DNA from: Pontibacter akesuensis
GTDB taxonomy: Bacteria > Bacteroidota > Bacteroidia > Cytophagales > Hymenobacteraceae
Length of the DNA stretch: 64,000 bases
NCBI RefSeq assembly: GCF_001611675.1
Contig: NZ_CP014766.1
Location: 2,976,001 to 3,040,000, forward strand
Direction: 5' to 3'
Each line of letters begins with the position of its first letter. Within the stretch, counting starts at the first letter, position 1. Made by a program: the position numbers and the translations under genes. The notes beneath the pieces are model-generated. The model saw only the letters and a program-made list of their open reading frames with translations, searched no databases and was not told the DNA's origin. Below are positions 1 through 8,857 of this stretch, one piece after another.

Positions 1-974
1 TCGAGTGGCCACGCGCCAACAGCAGTTTCGGCACTAAGCATCAGGCAGTGGGCCCCGTCAATTACCGCGTTGGCTACGTCGTTGGTTTCTGCGCGGGTAG
101 GGCGTGGGTTCACGATCATACTTTCCATCATCTGGGTAGCCACAATCACCGGCTTGCCCGCTTGGTTAGCCTTATCGATGAGCATCTTCTGCATCATCGG
201 TACTTTCTCCATACCTACTTCCACACCCAAATCGCCACGGGCCACCATCAGGGCGTCCGCTTCGCGCAGAATGTCATCAATATTCTCGATGGCCTCGGGC
301 TTTTCGATCTTGGCAATAACGCGGGTGTCCTTTCCGCGCTCTTTTATGATGCGTTTGATCTCCAGTATGTCTTTGCCTGTGCGCACAAAAGAAAGCGCCA
401 CCCACTCCACATCGTTGTCGAGGCCGAAGAGGAGGTCTTCCATGTCTTTCTCGGTAAGCGACGGAGCCGATACCTTTGTGTTAGGCAGGTTAATGCCTTT
501 GCGGGGCTTCACGATGCCGCCATACTTTACTTTCGCCTCTACCTCCTGGTCCTTGTCGGTTTTCGTAACGATCACCTCCAACTTGCCATCGTCGATAAGT
601 ATAGAGTCGCCCACGTTCACGTCTCTGGCCAGTTCGGTGTAGCTGGTGGCCAAATGGTCGCTGCTGCTCACCGAGCCGTCGCTCCTTAGTTTGATGATCT
701 CTCCCTCACGTATCTCCACACCGCCGTTCTCTATCTCGCCCATGCGGATCTTCGGGCCCTGCAAGTCCTGCACCAGGGCAATGTAGGTGCCGTGCTCTTT
801 GTTGATGCGGCGCACGTGGTCAATCACCTTCTGATGCTCCGCATGCTCGCCGTGCGAGAAGTTCAGGCGAAACGCATCCACACCCTCCTTTACAAGCTCA
901 ACCAAGCGCTCGTAGGAGTTACTGGCTGGGCCTACGGTGGCCAGCACTTTTGTCTTATTAAATGAAATGTCCAT
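1..974 (-). CDS. pyk: Pyruvate kinase, 3' part outside window
   Basis: Pyruvate kinase converts phosphoenolpyruvate and ADP to pyruvate and ATP at the end of glycolysis, in the cytosol. About 324 N-terminal codons are visible (the family is about 475 aa); the rest lies beyond position 1. The reading starts at the ATG at 974 with [20 protein letters not shown], the usual substrate and K+ loop region. It contains RLNFSHGEH, then [12 protein letters not shown] carrying the catalytic lysine, [11 protein letters not shown], and near position 1 [13 protein letters not shown]. The gene starts 3 nt after the stop of the IPExxxVDY gene, so the two are surely cotranscribed. Identification is firm from the motifs. 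Confidence 0.96.
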   Translation of the reverse strand, partial: MDISFNKTKVLATVGPASNSYERLVELVKEGVDAFRLNFSHGEHAEHQKVIDHVRRINKEHGTYIALVQDLQGPKIRMGEIENGGVEIREGEIIKLRSDGSVSSSDHLATSYTELARDVNVGDSILIDDGKLEVIVTKTDKDQEVEAKVKYGGIVKPRKGINLPNTKVSAPSLTEKDMEDLLFGLDNDVEWVALSFVRTGKDILEIKRIIKERGKDTRVIAKIEKPEAIENIDDILREADALMVARGDLGVEVGMEKVPMMQKMLIDKANQAGKPVIVATQMMESMIVNPRPTRAETNDVANAVIDGAHCLMLSAETAVGAWPL

Positions 975-977
975 ACT

Positions 978-1406
978 TTAGAAGATCAGGTTCTCTTTGA
1001 ATTTAAGTGTGAGAGGGTCAAAACGTTTAACATACTGCACCAGCGGAACCCGCAGCAGGTTTTTCAGCAGCTCCTGCGGGTACAGTTGCTGCATTGCCCC
1101 GCTTATTTGCAGCACGTAATCATACTCTTTTATATCGGGCAGCAGAAACGGCTTTTTAAAGCCTGTGCCGCCTAAAGCTCTGTTCCTGAACAAACGCACC
1201 TCGCTGTGTTCTGTTTCATACTGAAAATTGGAGATCAGCATACTTGCCTCGCCCGTGTGGTCGTAGCAAATGTCTTTTCGCCGGGTCAGGTGCAGTTGCA
1301 GCACCTTGTTCAGCACCCACGCCAGCTTGTAGTCCTTTACAGGCGAGGCAAGCCCGTACAGGTCGAAGCTATAATCGTACGCTATCTGCAGGCGGTGAAC
1401 TTTCAT
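978..1406 (-). CDS. IPExxxVDY family protein
   Basis: This 142-aa cytosolic protein has no known biochemical role. The family is restricted to Bacteroidota and is usually found next to pyk, acpP, fabF and rnc, as here. The N-terminal block ending in VKDYKLAWVLN fits the family's characteristic region, where a V/I-x-DY motif precedes LAW-LN, although the IPE tripeptide itself is replaced (LASPVKDY). No signal peptide or membrane segment is seen. It is the first gene of a two-gene unit with pyk and diverges from acpP. The family assignment rests on both the motif and the gene order. Confidence 0.8.
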   Translation of the reverse strand: MKVHRLQIAYDYSFDLYGLASPVKDYKLAWVLNKVLQLHLTRRKDICYDHTGEASMLISNFQYETEHSEVRLFRNRALGGTGFKKPFLLPDIKEYDYVLQISGAMQQLYPQELLKNLLRVPLVQYVKRFDPLTLKFKENLIF

Positions 1407-1501
1407 GGGTGGCTTTGAAATGCTAAAGTAAGAACCTCTGCCTGTAAATCGGAATATTAGCCCATAAAACTTTTGCTACTTCTCCACATCCCGTAATTTT
1501 T

Positions 1502-1533
1502 TTTGACATTGTAAGTGTATTTCCATTTCTTTG
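1502..1533 (+). promoter_or_regulatory. Candidate promoter of acpP-fabF-rnc
   Basis: TTTG at 1502-1505 is followed after 20 nt by TTTCTTTG at 1526-1533. This matches the Bacteroidota housekeeping pattern TTTG-N17-23-TAnnTTTG with one mismatch. The acpP ATG lies 29 nt downstream. Confidence 0.5.
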
Positions 1534-1562
1534 CACAGTGTTTTAATTAACTATAAAATAAA

Positions 1563-1799
1563 ATGTCAGAAATCGCAGAAAAAGTAAAAGCTATCATCAT
1601 CGATAAGCTTGGTGTTGAAGAGGCAGAGGTTACACCAGAGGCAAGCTTCACAAATGACCTGGGTGCCGATTCACTAGATACTGTTGAGCTTATCATGGAA
1701 TTCGAAAAAGAATTCAATGTGTCTATTCCGGATGATCAGGCTGAAAACATCTCTACTGTAGGTCAGGCGGTAAGCTACCTGGAAGAGCACGCGAAGTAA
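1563..1799 (+). CDS. acpP: Acyl carrier protein
   Basis: This 78-aa acidic protein carries growing acyl chains in type II fatty acid synthesis. Serine 37 in the motif GADSLD is the site of 4'-phosphopantetheine attachment. Length, acidity and the C-terminal helix are all typical. It is the first gene of acpP-fabF-rnc, with 57 nt to fabF. It contains no copy of the AAGTATR motif that is so common elsewhere in the window. Identification is certain. Confidence 0.98.
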   Translation: MSEIAEKVKAIIIDKLGVEEAEVTPEASFTNDLGADSLDTVELIMEFEKEFNVSIPDDQAENISTVGQAVSYLEEHAK

Positions 1800-1856
1800 T
1801 ACATCCTCCCCTTTCTATAAAAGTTTTTTCTACTGTCTATCCTCTACTAACAGCTT

Positions 1857-3110
1857 ATGGAGCTTAAGAGAGTCGTAGTTACTGGGTTAGGCGCACTCAC
1901 GCCAATTGGTAATACTGTTTCAGAGTACTGGAACGGCCTGATCAATGGCGTGAGTGGCGCTGCGCCCATTACACGTTTCGACGCAAGTAAGTTTAAAACG
2001 CAGTTCGCCTGCGAAATTAAAGGATACGATCCGGAGAAATACTTTGATCGTAAGGAAGCCCGCAAAATGGACTTGTTTACGCAGTTTGCACTTGTGGTGG
2101 CCGAGGAGGCCGTGCAGGATGCTAAACTGATGGAGGGGAACATTGACCCTGACCGTATCGGGGTAATCTGGGGCTCTGGAATTGGCGGCCTGCGCACGTT
2201 TCAGGAAGAGTGCGTGAACTTTGCCAACGGCGACGGAACACCACGCTTCAACCCGTTTTTCATACCGAAGATGATCGCCGACATCAGTGCCGGCCACATC
2301 TCCATCAAGTATGGCTTCCGTGGGCCAAACTTCGTTACTGTTTCTGCCTGCGCCTCGGCAACAAACGCCCTGATCGACTCCTTCAACTACATCCGTTTGG
2401 GTATGGCTGATGTGATCGTGAGTGGTGGCTCAGAGGCCGCTGTAACAGAGGCTGGTATCGGTGGTTTTAATGCCATGAAAGCTCTTTCTGAGCGAAACGA
2501 CTCTCCGGAAACCGCTTCCCGTCCGTTTGATGCAGGTCGTGATGGCTTTGTATTAGGCGAGGGTGCCGGTGCCTTAATTCTGGAGGAGTACGAGCACGCC
2601 AAAGCGCGCGGCGCTAAAATTTACGCCGAGATCATCGGTGGCGGCATGTCTGCTGACGCACACCATATCACCGCTCCGCATCCGGAAGGATTGGGTGCTC
2701 TGAACGTGATGAAGAACGTGCTGCGTGATGCAGGCATCAAGCCCGAGGAGGTAGATTACATCAACGTACACGGAACCTCCACACCGCTTGGCGATATCAG
2801 TGAAACCAAGGCCATCAAAACTGTTTTTGGTGACCAGGCTTACAAGCTGAACATCAGCTCCACCAAATCCATGACAGGCCACCTGCTGGGTGCCGCCGGT
2901 GCCATCGAGGCCATTGCCTCTATCCTGGCCGTGCAGCACAACGTGGTGCCACCCACCATCAACCACTTCACCGACGATGAAAACATCGACAACCGCCTGA
3001 ACTTCACGTTCAACAAGGCGCAGGAGCGGGAAGTTAAAGTTGCACTAAGCAACACCTTCGGTTTTGGGGGCCACAACACCTCCGTTATTTTCCGTCAATA
3101 CAAGGACTAA
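1857..3110 (+). CDS. fabF: 3-oxoacyl-[ACP] synthase II (KAS II)
   Basis: KAS II condenses malonyl-ACP with acyl-ACP in fatty acid elongation, in the cytosol. The 417-aa length is standard. The catalytic triad is visible: Cys165 in VSACASATNA, His305 in NVHGTSTPLGD and His342 in MTGHLLGAAG, followed by the C-terminal loop NTFGFGGHN. It lies downstream of acpP and ends 3 nt before the GTG of rnc, so the three genes form one transcription unit. The gene order acpP-fabF-rnc is common across bacteria. Confidence 0.98.
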   Translation: MELKRVVVTGLGALTPIGNTVSEYWNGLINGVSGAAPITRFDASKFKTQFACEIKGYDPEKYFDRKEARKMDLFTQFALVVAEEAVQDAKLMEGNIDPDRIGVIWGSGIGGLRTFQEECVNFANGDGTPRFNPFFIPKMIADISAGHISIKYGFRGPNFVTVSACASATNALIDSFNYIRLGMADVIVSGGSEAAVTEAGIGGFNAMKALSERNDSPETASRPFDAGRDGFVLGEGAGALILEEYEHAKARGAKIYAEIIGGGMSADAHHITAPHPEGLGALNVMKNVLRDAGIKPEEVDYINVHGTSTPLGDISETKAIKTVFGDQAYKLNISSTKSMTGHLLGAAGAIEAIASILAVQHNVVPPTINHFTDDENIDNRLNFTFNKAQEREVKVALSNTFGFGGHNTSVIFRQYKD

Positions 3111-3113
3111 TTA

Positions 3114-3854
3114 GTGTTTGGACCCATTAAACCAGTTCGGCGCATTTACCATAGGTTATTCAATAAAGATAGAGCCTTAGTACGTGCACTTGCTGGCATT
3201 ATTGGCAGCACACCTGATAACATCCGACTGTACAAACTCTCGCTCACCCATACTTCGTTTGCGCGCCAAAGCGCGGCAGGCAAGCATGAGACCAACGAGC
3301 GCATGGAGTTTTTAGGCGATGCCATACTTGGCGCCGTGGTGGCAGAGCTTTTGTTCAGGAAGTTTCCGTACGAAGACGAGGGTTTTCTGACAGAGATCCG
3401 CTCGCGCATCGTTAACCGCGAGTCGCTGAACCTGATTGCCATGAAAATTGGGTTGAACCTGCTGGTGAAGGTAGATACAACCAGTAACTCCATGCGTCAC
3501 AAATCGGTAAACGGTAACGCACTAGAGGCGTTAGTGGGTGCCATTTACCTGGACAAGGGCTACAACACCACACGCGACTTTATACTTGGCAAGCTCATCA
3601 AACCGCACATCGACCTGCATAACCTGGTTAACACCACGGCCAACTTCAAGAGCAAGCTCATTGAGTGGGCGCAAAGCCAGAACCTTGACATCCGCTTTGA
3701 GATTGTGAAGCGGAAGCAGCAGGGAAACACCACCGAGTTTACCTCCGAGGTATACATCGACGACAAACCTATTGCCACAGGCGTAGGCCTCTCCAAGAAA
3801 AAAGCCGATCAGGCAGCCGCTGAAAAGGGGCTCACCTTCCTGAAGATCAGCTAA
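3114..3854 (+). CDS. rnc: Ribonuclease III
   Basis: RNase III cleaves double-stranded RNA during rRNA and mRNA maturation. The start is a GTG at 3114, 3 nt after the fabF stop. The 246-aa protein has the catalytic signature NERMEFLGDAIL (Glu65, Asp69) and a second metal-site block NGNALEALVGAIYLDKG (Glu138). A double-stranded-RNA-binding domain fills the last 75 or so residues and ends KKKADQAAAEKGL. At position 135 an Asn stands where many RNase III enzymes have Asp, three residues before the catalytic Glu138. I take this as a lineage variant, because the other catalytic residues are intact. Confidence 0.96.
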   Translation: MFGPIKPVRRIYHRLFNKDRALVRALAGIIGSTPDNIRLYKLSLTHTSFARQSAAGKHETNERMEFLGDAILGAVVAELLFRKFPYEDEGFLTEIRSRIVNRESLNLIAMKIGLNLLVKVDTTSNSMRHKSVNGNALEALVGAIYLDKGYNTTRDFILGKLIKPHIDLHNLVNTTANFKSKLIEWAQSQNLDIRFEIVKRKQQGNTTEFTSEVYIDDKPIATGVGLSKKKADQAAAEKGLTFLKIS

Positions 3855-3979
3855 GCCTGCCATAGAGTACAGCTGCATTTCATTGACTGAATAGGTGTGC
3901 CTGTTAGGGCCTGATGCTGTTCGCCAAATCTCCTTTCAGACTGGAATCATTCCGTTTCACAGCACTCGAATATCCTAAA

Positions 3980-4007
3980 TTGAAATCCTGCGCTTAACTT
4001 GCCTTTG
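3980..4007 (+). promoter_or_regulatory. Candidate nadE promoter
   Basis: TTG at 3980-3982 lies 17 nt before TGCCTTTG at 4000-4007, one mismatch from TAnnTTTG. The nadE ATG is 22 nt downstream. The rest of the 175-nt spacer shows no other clear element. Confidence 0.35.
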
Positions 4008-4029
4008 CATACTTGCGTTATATAACCCT

Positions 4030-5916
4030 ATGGAAGAAACGAGACTCGTACTGGCTGCCGCAGCCCTCAACCAAACCCCTATGGACTGGGACGGCAACCT
4101 GAAAAACATTCAAGACGCCATTACCAAGGCGAAAAATAACAACGCTGATATTCTGCTGCTCCCCGAACTGGCTGTTTCCGGCTATGGCTGCGAAGACATG
4201 TTCCTGAGCCCCTGGCTCTCGGAGATGGCCTTTGAGCACCTGCTGCAGCTAAAGGAGTGGTGCGATGGCATAACGGTAGCGGTGGGCGTATCGGTGTTCT
4301 ACAAGCTGAAAGTGTACAACACAGCCTGCGTAATCAAGAACAAAGAGATTGTGGGCTTCACGGCAAAGCAATTTTTGGCAAACGATGGCGTGCACTACGA
4401 GCCGCGCTGGTTTACGCCCTGGCCTGCCGATGTAGTAGAAGAATTTGAAGTAAACGGACAGCGCTATCCTATAGGCGACATCATTTACGAAGAGAAGGGT
4501 GTGAAGTATGCCTTTGAGATTTGTGAAGATGCCTGGCGACCGAACCGCCCCGCAGAGCGCCACATGCCAAAAGGTGTGCAGCTTATACTTAACCCCAGCG
4601 CCAGCCACTTTGCCCTAAGCAAAACAGACGTGCGCCACAGGCTGGTGGTGGATGCCTCTAAGAAATACCAGTGCGCCTACATGTACGCCAACCTGCTGGG
4701 CAACGAGGCGGGCCGCATGATCTATGACGGCGAGGTGCTGATTGCGCAGAACGGTAAACTGATTCGCCGCAACGAGCTGCTTTGCTTTAAGGATGTGGAT
4801 TTGGAGTGCGCGGAAGTATGCTTCTCCAGGAATCCAACTATTGAAGAAGTGATTGAGTACCTGCCGCCGATTGATGAGAACAAGGAACTGATGGCGGCCC
4901 TTAGTCTGGCCCTGTTCGATTACATGCGCAAGAGCCGCAGCCGTGGTTTTGTGCTGTCGCTTAGCGGTGGCGCCGACTCGTCAGCGTGTGCTGTGGCTGT
5001 GGCCGAGGTAGCACGTCGTGGCGTGGAAAGTTTGGGTCTGGAACCCTTCATGAAGAAAGCACTGCTTTTCTCGCCAGCGGAAATAGCGGAAGTCTCCGCG
5101 CTGCCAGAGGAACAGGCCCAGAAAGCGCTCGTAAAGAAACTGCTGACAACCGCTTACCAGGGCACCGTGAACTCTTCGGATGATACCTACCAGTCAGCGA
5201 AGGAACTGGCTGCTTCCATCGGAGCGAAGTTCTATAACTGGACGATTGACGAAGTGGTGCGCAATTATACTTCCACAATAGAGGAAGTACTGGGCCGCGA
5301 CCTGACATGGGAGCAGGACGACGTGACGCTGCAGAACATACAAGCCCGCGTGCGTGCCCCCGGCATCTGGATGCTGGCGAATATCCAGAACGGCTTGCTG
5401 ATGGCCACCTCTAACCGCAGCGAGGCCTCTGTTGGCTATGCTACGATGGATGGTGACACAGCCGGCGGTATTTCGCCTATCGCCGGGATCGATAAGGCTT
5501 TTATCCGGCAGTTTCTGATTTGGGCGCAGCAGGAGTTGGGCTACATTGGCCTGCAGTACGTGAACAACCTGCAGCCAAGTGCTGAGCTTCGGCCTGCAGA
5601 AGAGGAGCAGACGGATGAGAAGGACCTGATGCCGTACGAGGTGCTGAACCAGATTGAGCGACTGGCCTTCCACGACCGCTACTCGCCGCTGGAAGTATAC
5701 GACATTCTGCTGAAGGACGGTGTGGCAGACGGCGCAACGCTGAAGGGCTGGATCACGAAATACTACAGCCTGTGGTCCCGAAACCAGTGGAAGCGCGATC
5801 GCTACGCGCCATCGTTCCACCTCGACGATTACAACCTGGACCCCCGCAGCTGGCTGCGCTTCCCGATTCTGAGCGGAGGCTTCCGGGAAGAGCTGCAACT
5901 GCTCAAAGACAGATAG
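4030..5916 (+). CDS. nadE: Glutamine-dependent NAD+ synthetase
   Basis: NadE amidates nicotinic acid adenine dinucleotide to NAD+, using glutamine and ATP. The 628-aa protein has two domains. The N-terminal nitrilase-type glutaminase has Glu46 in LLLPELAVSGYG, Lys113 and Cys165 in FEICEDAW. The C-terminal synthetase has the PP-loop SGGADS at 312-317. A tunnel between the two sites carries ammonia in this family. The gene appears to be monocistronic and is followed at once by a strong hairpin with a T-tract. Confidence 0.97.
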   Translation: MEETRLVLAAAALNQTPMDWDGNLKNIQDAITKAKNNNADILLLPELAVSGYGCEDMFLSPWLSEMAFEHLLQLKEWCDGITVAVGVSVFYKLKVYNTACVIKNKEIVGFTAKQFLANDGVHYEPRWFTPWPADVVEEFEVNGQRYPIGDIIYEEKGVKYAFEICEDAWRPNRPAERHMPKGVQLILNPSASHFALSKTDVRHRLVVDASKKYQCAYMYANLLGNEAGRMIYDGEVLIAQNGKLIRRNELLCFKDVDLECAEVCFSRNPTIEEVIEYLPPIDENKELMAALSLALFDYMRKSRSRGFVLSLSGGADSSACAVAVAEVARRGVESLGLEPFMKKALLFSPAEIAEVSALPEEQAQKALVKKLLTTAYQGTVNSSDDTYQSAKELAASIGAKFYNWTIDEVVRNYTSTIEEVLGRDLTWEQDDVTLQNIQARVRAPGIWMLANIQNGLLMATSNRSEASVGYATMDGDTAGGISPIAGIDKAFIRQFLIWAQQELGYIGLQYVNNLQPSAELRPAEEEQTDEKDLMPYEVLNQIERLAFHDRYSPLEVYDILLKDGVADGATLKGWITKYYSLWSRNQWKRDRYAPSFHLDDYNLDPRSWLRFPILSGGFREELQLLKDR

Positions 5917-5920
5917 CACA

Positions 5921-5955
5921 AGCGGCGCTGCCATCCCGGCAGCGCCGCTTTTTAT
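5921..5955 (+). terminator. Rho-independent terminator of nadE
   Basis: A perfect 12-bp GC-rich stem (arms 5921-5932 and 5938-5949, 5-nt loop) is followed by a T-rich run at 5949-5953. Confidence 0.88.
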
Positions 5956-5972
5956 ATTGCGCATCCTGCTGC

Positions 5973-6308
5973 TTACCACTTGCCATACTTGCGCTTCAGG
6001 TGCTCGTTTGTGAGCACAATACTGCCCATTAGTAGCACCAGCATCAGCGCCACCACCAGCAGTATCCCAAGCTTTGGCGGAACGAAAAGGTAGCTAAGAC
6101 CTCCGGCAAGTGTGGCTATCATGCCAATGCCGATGAGCAGCGTGGGGTGGTAGCGGTTTGCCTCGTCCCAGTTTGGCTGGTCGCGCATGGAGTAGTGCGT
6201 GCGGAAGCCGTATAGCCAGTTAATTTGTTTTGGTGGCCATGTCCGGAAGATGATGCCGGCGATAAACAGGAGCAGGCCGGGGAGGAGGTGCAGCAGGAGC
6301 ATACGCAT
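5973..6308 (-). CDS. SdpI family membrane protein
   Basis: This is a small polytopic membrane protein of about 111 aa, using the internal ATG that begins MRMLLLHLLPGLL; an ATG at 6335 would add 9 residues. Three hydrophobic segments are visible. The loop WLYGFRTHYSMRDQPNWDEA matches the signature of the SdpI/YhfL C-terminal family (YGxRTxxSMxxxxxWxxAN). SdpI of Bacillus protects against the SdpC toxin, but most members have no known role and none is claimed here. It is convergent with nadE and diverges from lgt. Confidence 0.78.
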   Translation of the reverse strand: MRMLLLHLLPGLLLFIAGIIFRTWPPKQINWLYGFRTHYSMRDQPNWDEANRYHPTLLIGIGMIATLAGGLSYLFVPPKLGILLVVALMLVLLMGSIVLTNEHLKRKYGKW

Positions 6309-6377
6309 ACATAGCAGGTTCTCGTTATATAACACGCGCCGCAGGTTGCTTTCGTTTTTTCCGTGGCCGATTTATCT

Positions 6378-6385
6378 TAACTTTG
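6378..6385 (+). promoter_or_regulatory. Candidate -7 box of lgt
   Basis: TAACTTTG is a perfect TAnnTTTG -7 element 20 nt before the lgt ATG. The -33 element is unclear. Confidence 0.5.
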
Positions 6386-6405
6386 CCAGCTAAGCATCTC
6401 GCATT

Positions 6406-7245
6406 ATGAGCATTTTGAACTACATTACCTGGAACGTTGATCCGGAGATTTTCAGCATCGGCCCGTTGAGCATCCGTTGGTACGGCCTGCTTTTCGCGCT
6501 GGGCTTTGTGATTGGCCAGCGCATCCTGACGAAAATATACGTGGCCGAGGGTCGCACTGAAGGCGACGTGGACGTGATTACCATTTACATGATCATCGGT
6601 ACGGTGGTGGGAGCGCGTTTGGGCCACACACTGTTCTACTCTCCGGAGTACTATCTAAGCAACCCCATCGAGATACTGAAAATCTGGGAGGGCGGGCTGG
6701 CCAGCCACGGTGCCACCATTGGTATACTTTTCGCGCTTTGGCTGTTTAGCCGCAACCAGAAGTTTGATTACCTGTGGGTGCTGGACCGCATTGTAATTGT
6801 AGTGGCACTGGGCGGTGCCTTAATCCGTTTGGGCAACCTGATGAATTCGGAGATTATCGGTCACCCAACTACCGTGCCCTGGGCGTTTGAGTTTGTGCGC
6901 CTGGGCGAGAACCCCGTGGTGCCGCGCCACCCCACACAGCTGTACGAGTCGCTAAGTGTGTTCCTGCTGTTTGTGGTGCTGTACTGGCTTTGGAGCAAGT
7001 ACAAGGGAGCACTGCCCAAGGGCTTGCTCTTCGGCATTTTTGTAACAGCGCTGTTCTCGTTCCGTTTCCTGGTGGAGTTCCTCAAAGAAGACCAGGTAGC
7101 AAAGGAGGCAACCATGACGCTGAACCTGGGCCAATGGCTAAGTATCCCGCTGATCATCATTGGCATTGCCATACTTGTTTGGGTATGGCTGCGGCCTACG
7201 CAAGCCCTTCCTGGAGGCAGGCTTCCTGAAAGCAGCAACGCGTAG
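6406..7245 (+). CDS. lgt: Prolipoprotein diacylglyceryl transferase
   Basis: Lgt transfers diacylglycerol from phosphatidylglycerol to the lipobox cysteine of prelipoproteins in the inner membrane. The 279-aa protein has about seven membrane segments. Visible family blocks are GARLGHTLFY, WEGGLASHGA, the Lgt signature region IRLGNLMNSEIIGHPT and RHPTQLYE. Many of its substrates are encoded in this window (lipoproteins at 8858, 23027, 30946, 31422, 43769, 50547, 57034, 61570 and 62343). Three Ile-Leu or Ala-Ile-Leu positions use the rare codon pair ATA CTT, part of the AAGTATR pattern. Confidence 0.96.
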   Translation: MSILNYITWNVDPEIFSIGPLSIRWYGLLFALGFVIGQRILTKIYVAEGRTEGDVDVITIYMIIGTVVGARLGHTLFYSPEYYLSNPIEILKIWEGGLASHGATIGILFALWLFSRNQKFDYLWVLDRIVIVVALGGALIRLGNLMNSEIIGHPTTVPWAFEFVRLGENPVVPRHPTQLYESLSVFLLFVVLYWLWSKYKGALPKGLLFGIFVTALFSFRFLVEFLKEDQVAKEATMTLNLGQWLSIPLIIIGIAILVWVWLRPTQALPGGRLPESSNA

Positions 7246-7260
7246 TACTGATTTTTTATA

Positions 7261-7308
7261 AAACGAAGAAGCCCTTTTGCCACCATGGCAAAAGGGCTTC
7301 TTCGTTTT
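7261..7308. terminator. Bidirectional terminator between lgt and the beta-propeller gene
   Basis: A perfect 22-bp stem (arms 7261-7282 and 7286-7307) with a 3-nt loop lies between two convergent genes. It has T-rich sequence on both exits. Confidence 0.85.
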
Positions 7309-7324
7309 CAGCAGGTATGAATTT

Positions 7325-8188
7325 CTACAAAGTATAGCGGTACAGGTTGCCACCTTCGCTCGTGATTACGAGTTCCTCGTCATTCATAAAATCCAGCGCC
7401 TCTGTTTGGCCGGCATTTTTTAGCTGGCGCTTCTCATAGGTGCCTTCGTAGAATTTGTCGGCGCTGCTGAAGTCGCTGAACAGGTGCAGGGCACTTTCGC
7501 TCACAAGCGCTACCATTTTCCCGTTAGGGCTGATGGCGGCACCTGTTATCTCGGCCTTCAGTTGGTGGCTCCCAACCACTTTGGCCTGGTGCGTTCCGGG
7601 CTGGTCGGGCAGTTGGTATACTTTGGCGGTAGCGCCCTGGCCACGGTCTTTAGAGATCAGGTATAAACTGCCATCACTCCAGAAAATGGCTTCGCTGTCG
7701 AAGTTGCGGTCTTTTTTCTTGGGCGGATATTCTTTCTGGTCCTCGTAGGTGTAGCGGATGGCCTGCACCTGCTCCGGCTGTGCCAGGTTTACCTTATACA
7801 CAGCCAACTCGCGGCGTGAATTGTTGTTGTTGCCCGAGTCGGCAATATAGATGTTGCCTTCGTCGTCCTTTGCCAGATCCTCCCAATCCACGTTGGGCAG
7901 GTTAAGCTTAAAAGTTGCCTGCAGCTTGCCCTGCGCATCCAACTGGTACAGGTGTGGCTTGTTGCCAGCATCGTTGTGGGTAAGGTAGTTTCCATCAGGC
8001 AATACAATCAGGCCCGAGCTCTCTTCCACCTCATTTGGCAGCGAAGCCACCTGTTGCAGCTCACCGGCAGCAGCGGCGGTGGACGTGGCAGCGGTCGGGC
8101 GCTCTTCAAAAAGCGTGTCCCGGAGGAAGAAAGTTATAAGGCCCACAAGGCCCAGCATGATTACAGCAATCTTTATCATCAGTTTCAT
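7325..8188 (-). CDS. Membrane-anchored beta-propeller protein of unknown function
   Basis: This 287-aa protein starts with a single hydrophobic segment (about residues 4-22), probably an uncleaved anchor or signal. The rest reads as repeated beta-propeller blades of the SMP-30/NHL/phytase-like kind, for example GLIVLPDGNYLTHNDAGN, DEGNIYIADSGNNNNSRREL, SDGSLYLISKDRGQ and DEELVITSEGGNLYRY. Such proteins act outside the inner membrane. The Asp- and Asn-rich loops suggest metal binding, but no catalytic motif is firm. It stands alone, convergent with lgt. The specific function is unknown. Confidence 0.72.
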   Translation of the reverse strand: MKLMIKIAVIMLGLVGLITFFLRDTLFEERPTAATSTAAAAGELQQVASLPNEVEESSGLIVLPDGNYLTHNDAGNKPHLYQLDAQGKLQATFKLNLPNVDWEDLAKDDEGNIYIADSGNNNNSRRELAVYKVNLAQPEQVQAIRYTYEDQKEYPPKKKDRNFDSEAIFWSDGSLYLISKDRGQGATAKVYQLPDQPGTHQAKVVGSHQLKAEITGAAISPNGKMVALVSESALHLFSDFSSADKFYEGTYEKRQLKNAGQTEALDFMNDEELVITSEGGNLYRYTL

Positions 8189-8309
8189 GTACGTTATTTA
8201 GTGACGGCCTATTATTAACGAGAAGTTTAGGCAGACGTTAACATAACCGAAGTATAAACTTTAAAATAGGCTGACAGCACACTTGCTTAACAGCCAAGAA
8301 CCTGCAGAC

Positions 8310-8702
8310 ATGGAGATAAAGAAAATAAAGGAGACCTGCCTGTATGTGGCAGACCTGGAAAGGAGCAAGGCCTTCTACCACGGCAAACTAGGCTTTGCGC
8401 TGATAGGGGAAGTGCAGAACAGGCATGTGTTTTTCAGGGCCGGGGGATCGGTGTTGTTGTGCTTTCTGGCAGAGGTTTCGAAGGAATCCAAAAAATTGCC
8501 GCCTCATTTCGGCTCAGGCGAGCTGCACCTGGCCTTCGAGGTGGAGCGGGAGCAGTATGCGCCTTGGAAACAGAAAGTAGAGGAATTGGGCATTGCCATA
8601 GAGCAGGAGTATGACTGGGGCGGCGGCTTCCTGTCGTTCTACTTCCGCGACCCGGACCGGCACCTGCTGGAGGTGGTAATGGGGGGCATGTGGGAGCGGT
8701 GA
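8310..8702 (+). CDS. VOC (glyoxalase/bleomycin-resistance-like) family protein
   Basis: The 130-aa protein is read from the ATG at 8310 (MEIKKIKETCLYVADLERSK); the frame stays open upstream to a TTG, but homology begins here. The pattern LYVADLERSKAFYHGKLGF is the first beta-alpha-beta module of the vicinal oxygen chelate fold. HLAFEV and DPDRHLLEVV form the second module with a metal-ligand-like His and Glu. Members include glyoxalases, fosfomycin-resistance proteins and dioxygenases, so the substrate cannot be inferred. It ends just before the AT-rich cassette-like unit. Confidence 0.85.
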   Translation: MEIKKIKETCLYVADLERSKAFYHGKLGFALIGEVQNRHVFFRAGGSVLLCFLAEVSKESKKLPPHFGSGELHLAFEVEREQYAPWKQKVEELGIAIEQEYDWGGGFLSFYFRDPDRHLLEVVMGGMWER

Positions 8703-8724
8703 AGGAGCAGCTGTGTTAGTAAAT

Positions 8725-8777
8725 TTATAACGGCTTTGCTATGAGGTGGCGAAGCTACCTTATAGGTTTTGTTGTGC
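8725..8777 (-). repeat. attC-like hairpin site 1
   Basis: Read on the minus strand, the 53-nt element begins GCACAAC, then has a 5-nt spacer, a 12-nt arm, a 3-nt loop, a 12-nt arm, 7 nt and GTTATAA. The arms have two A:C mismatches on the gene-sense strand, which become G:T wobbles on the opposite strand, so the bottom strand folds better. The same architecture is found at 33903-33957. This resembles integron attC sites (inverse core RYYYAAC, core GTTRRRY), although the core boxes depart from the consensus. Confidence 0.5.
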
Positions 8778-8857
8778 GGAGTATCTTTTTGCCCTTTTAT
8801 AATTTTGATACTCCTAAATTAACCTTAGATTCTAATATTGTTTCTAAAACTATTAAG

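Noticed and set aside
48..689. Long plus-strand frames opposite pyk
   Set aside because: They are antisense shadows of pyruvate kinase; the minus strand gives clear catalytic motifs.
5194..5979. 261-codon minus-strand frame opposite the nadE 3' half
   Set aside because: It overlaps the well-supported NadE synthetase domain, and its translation shows no known fold.
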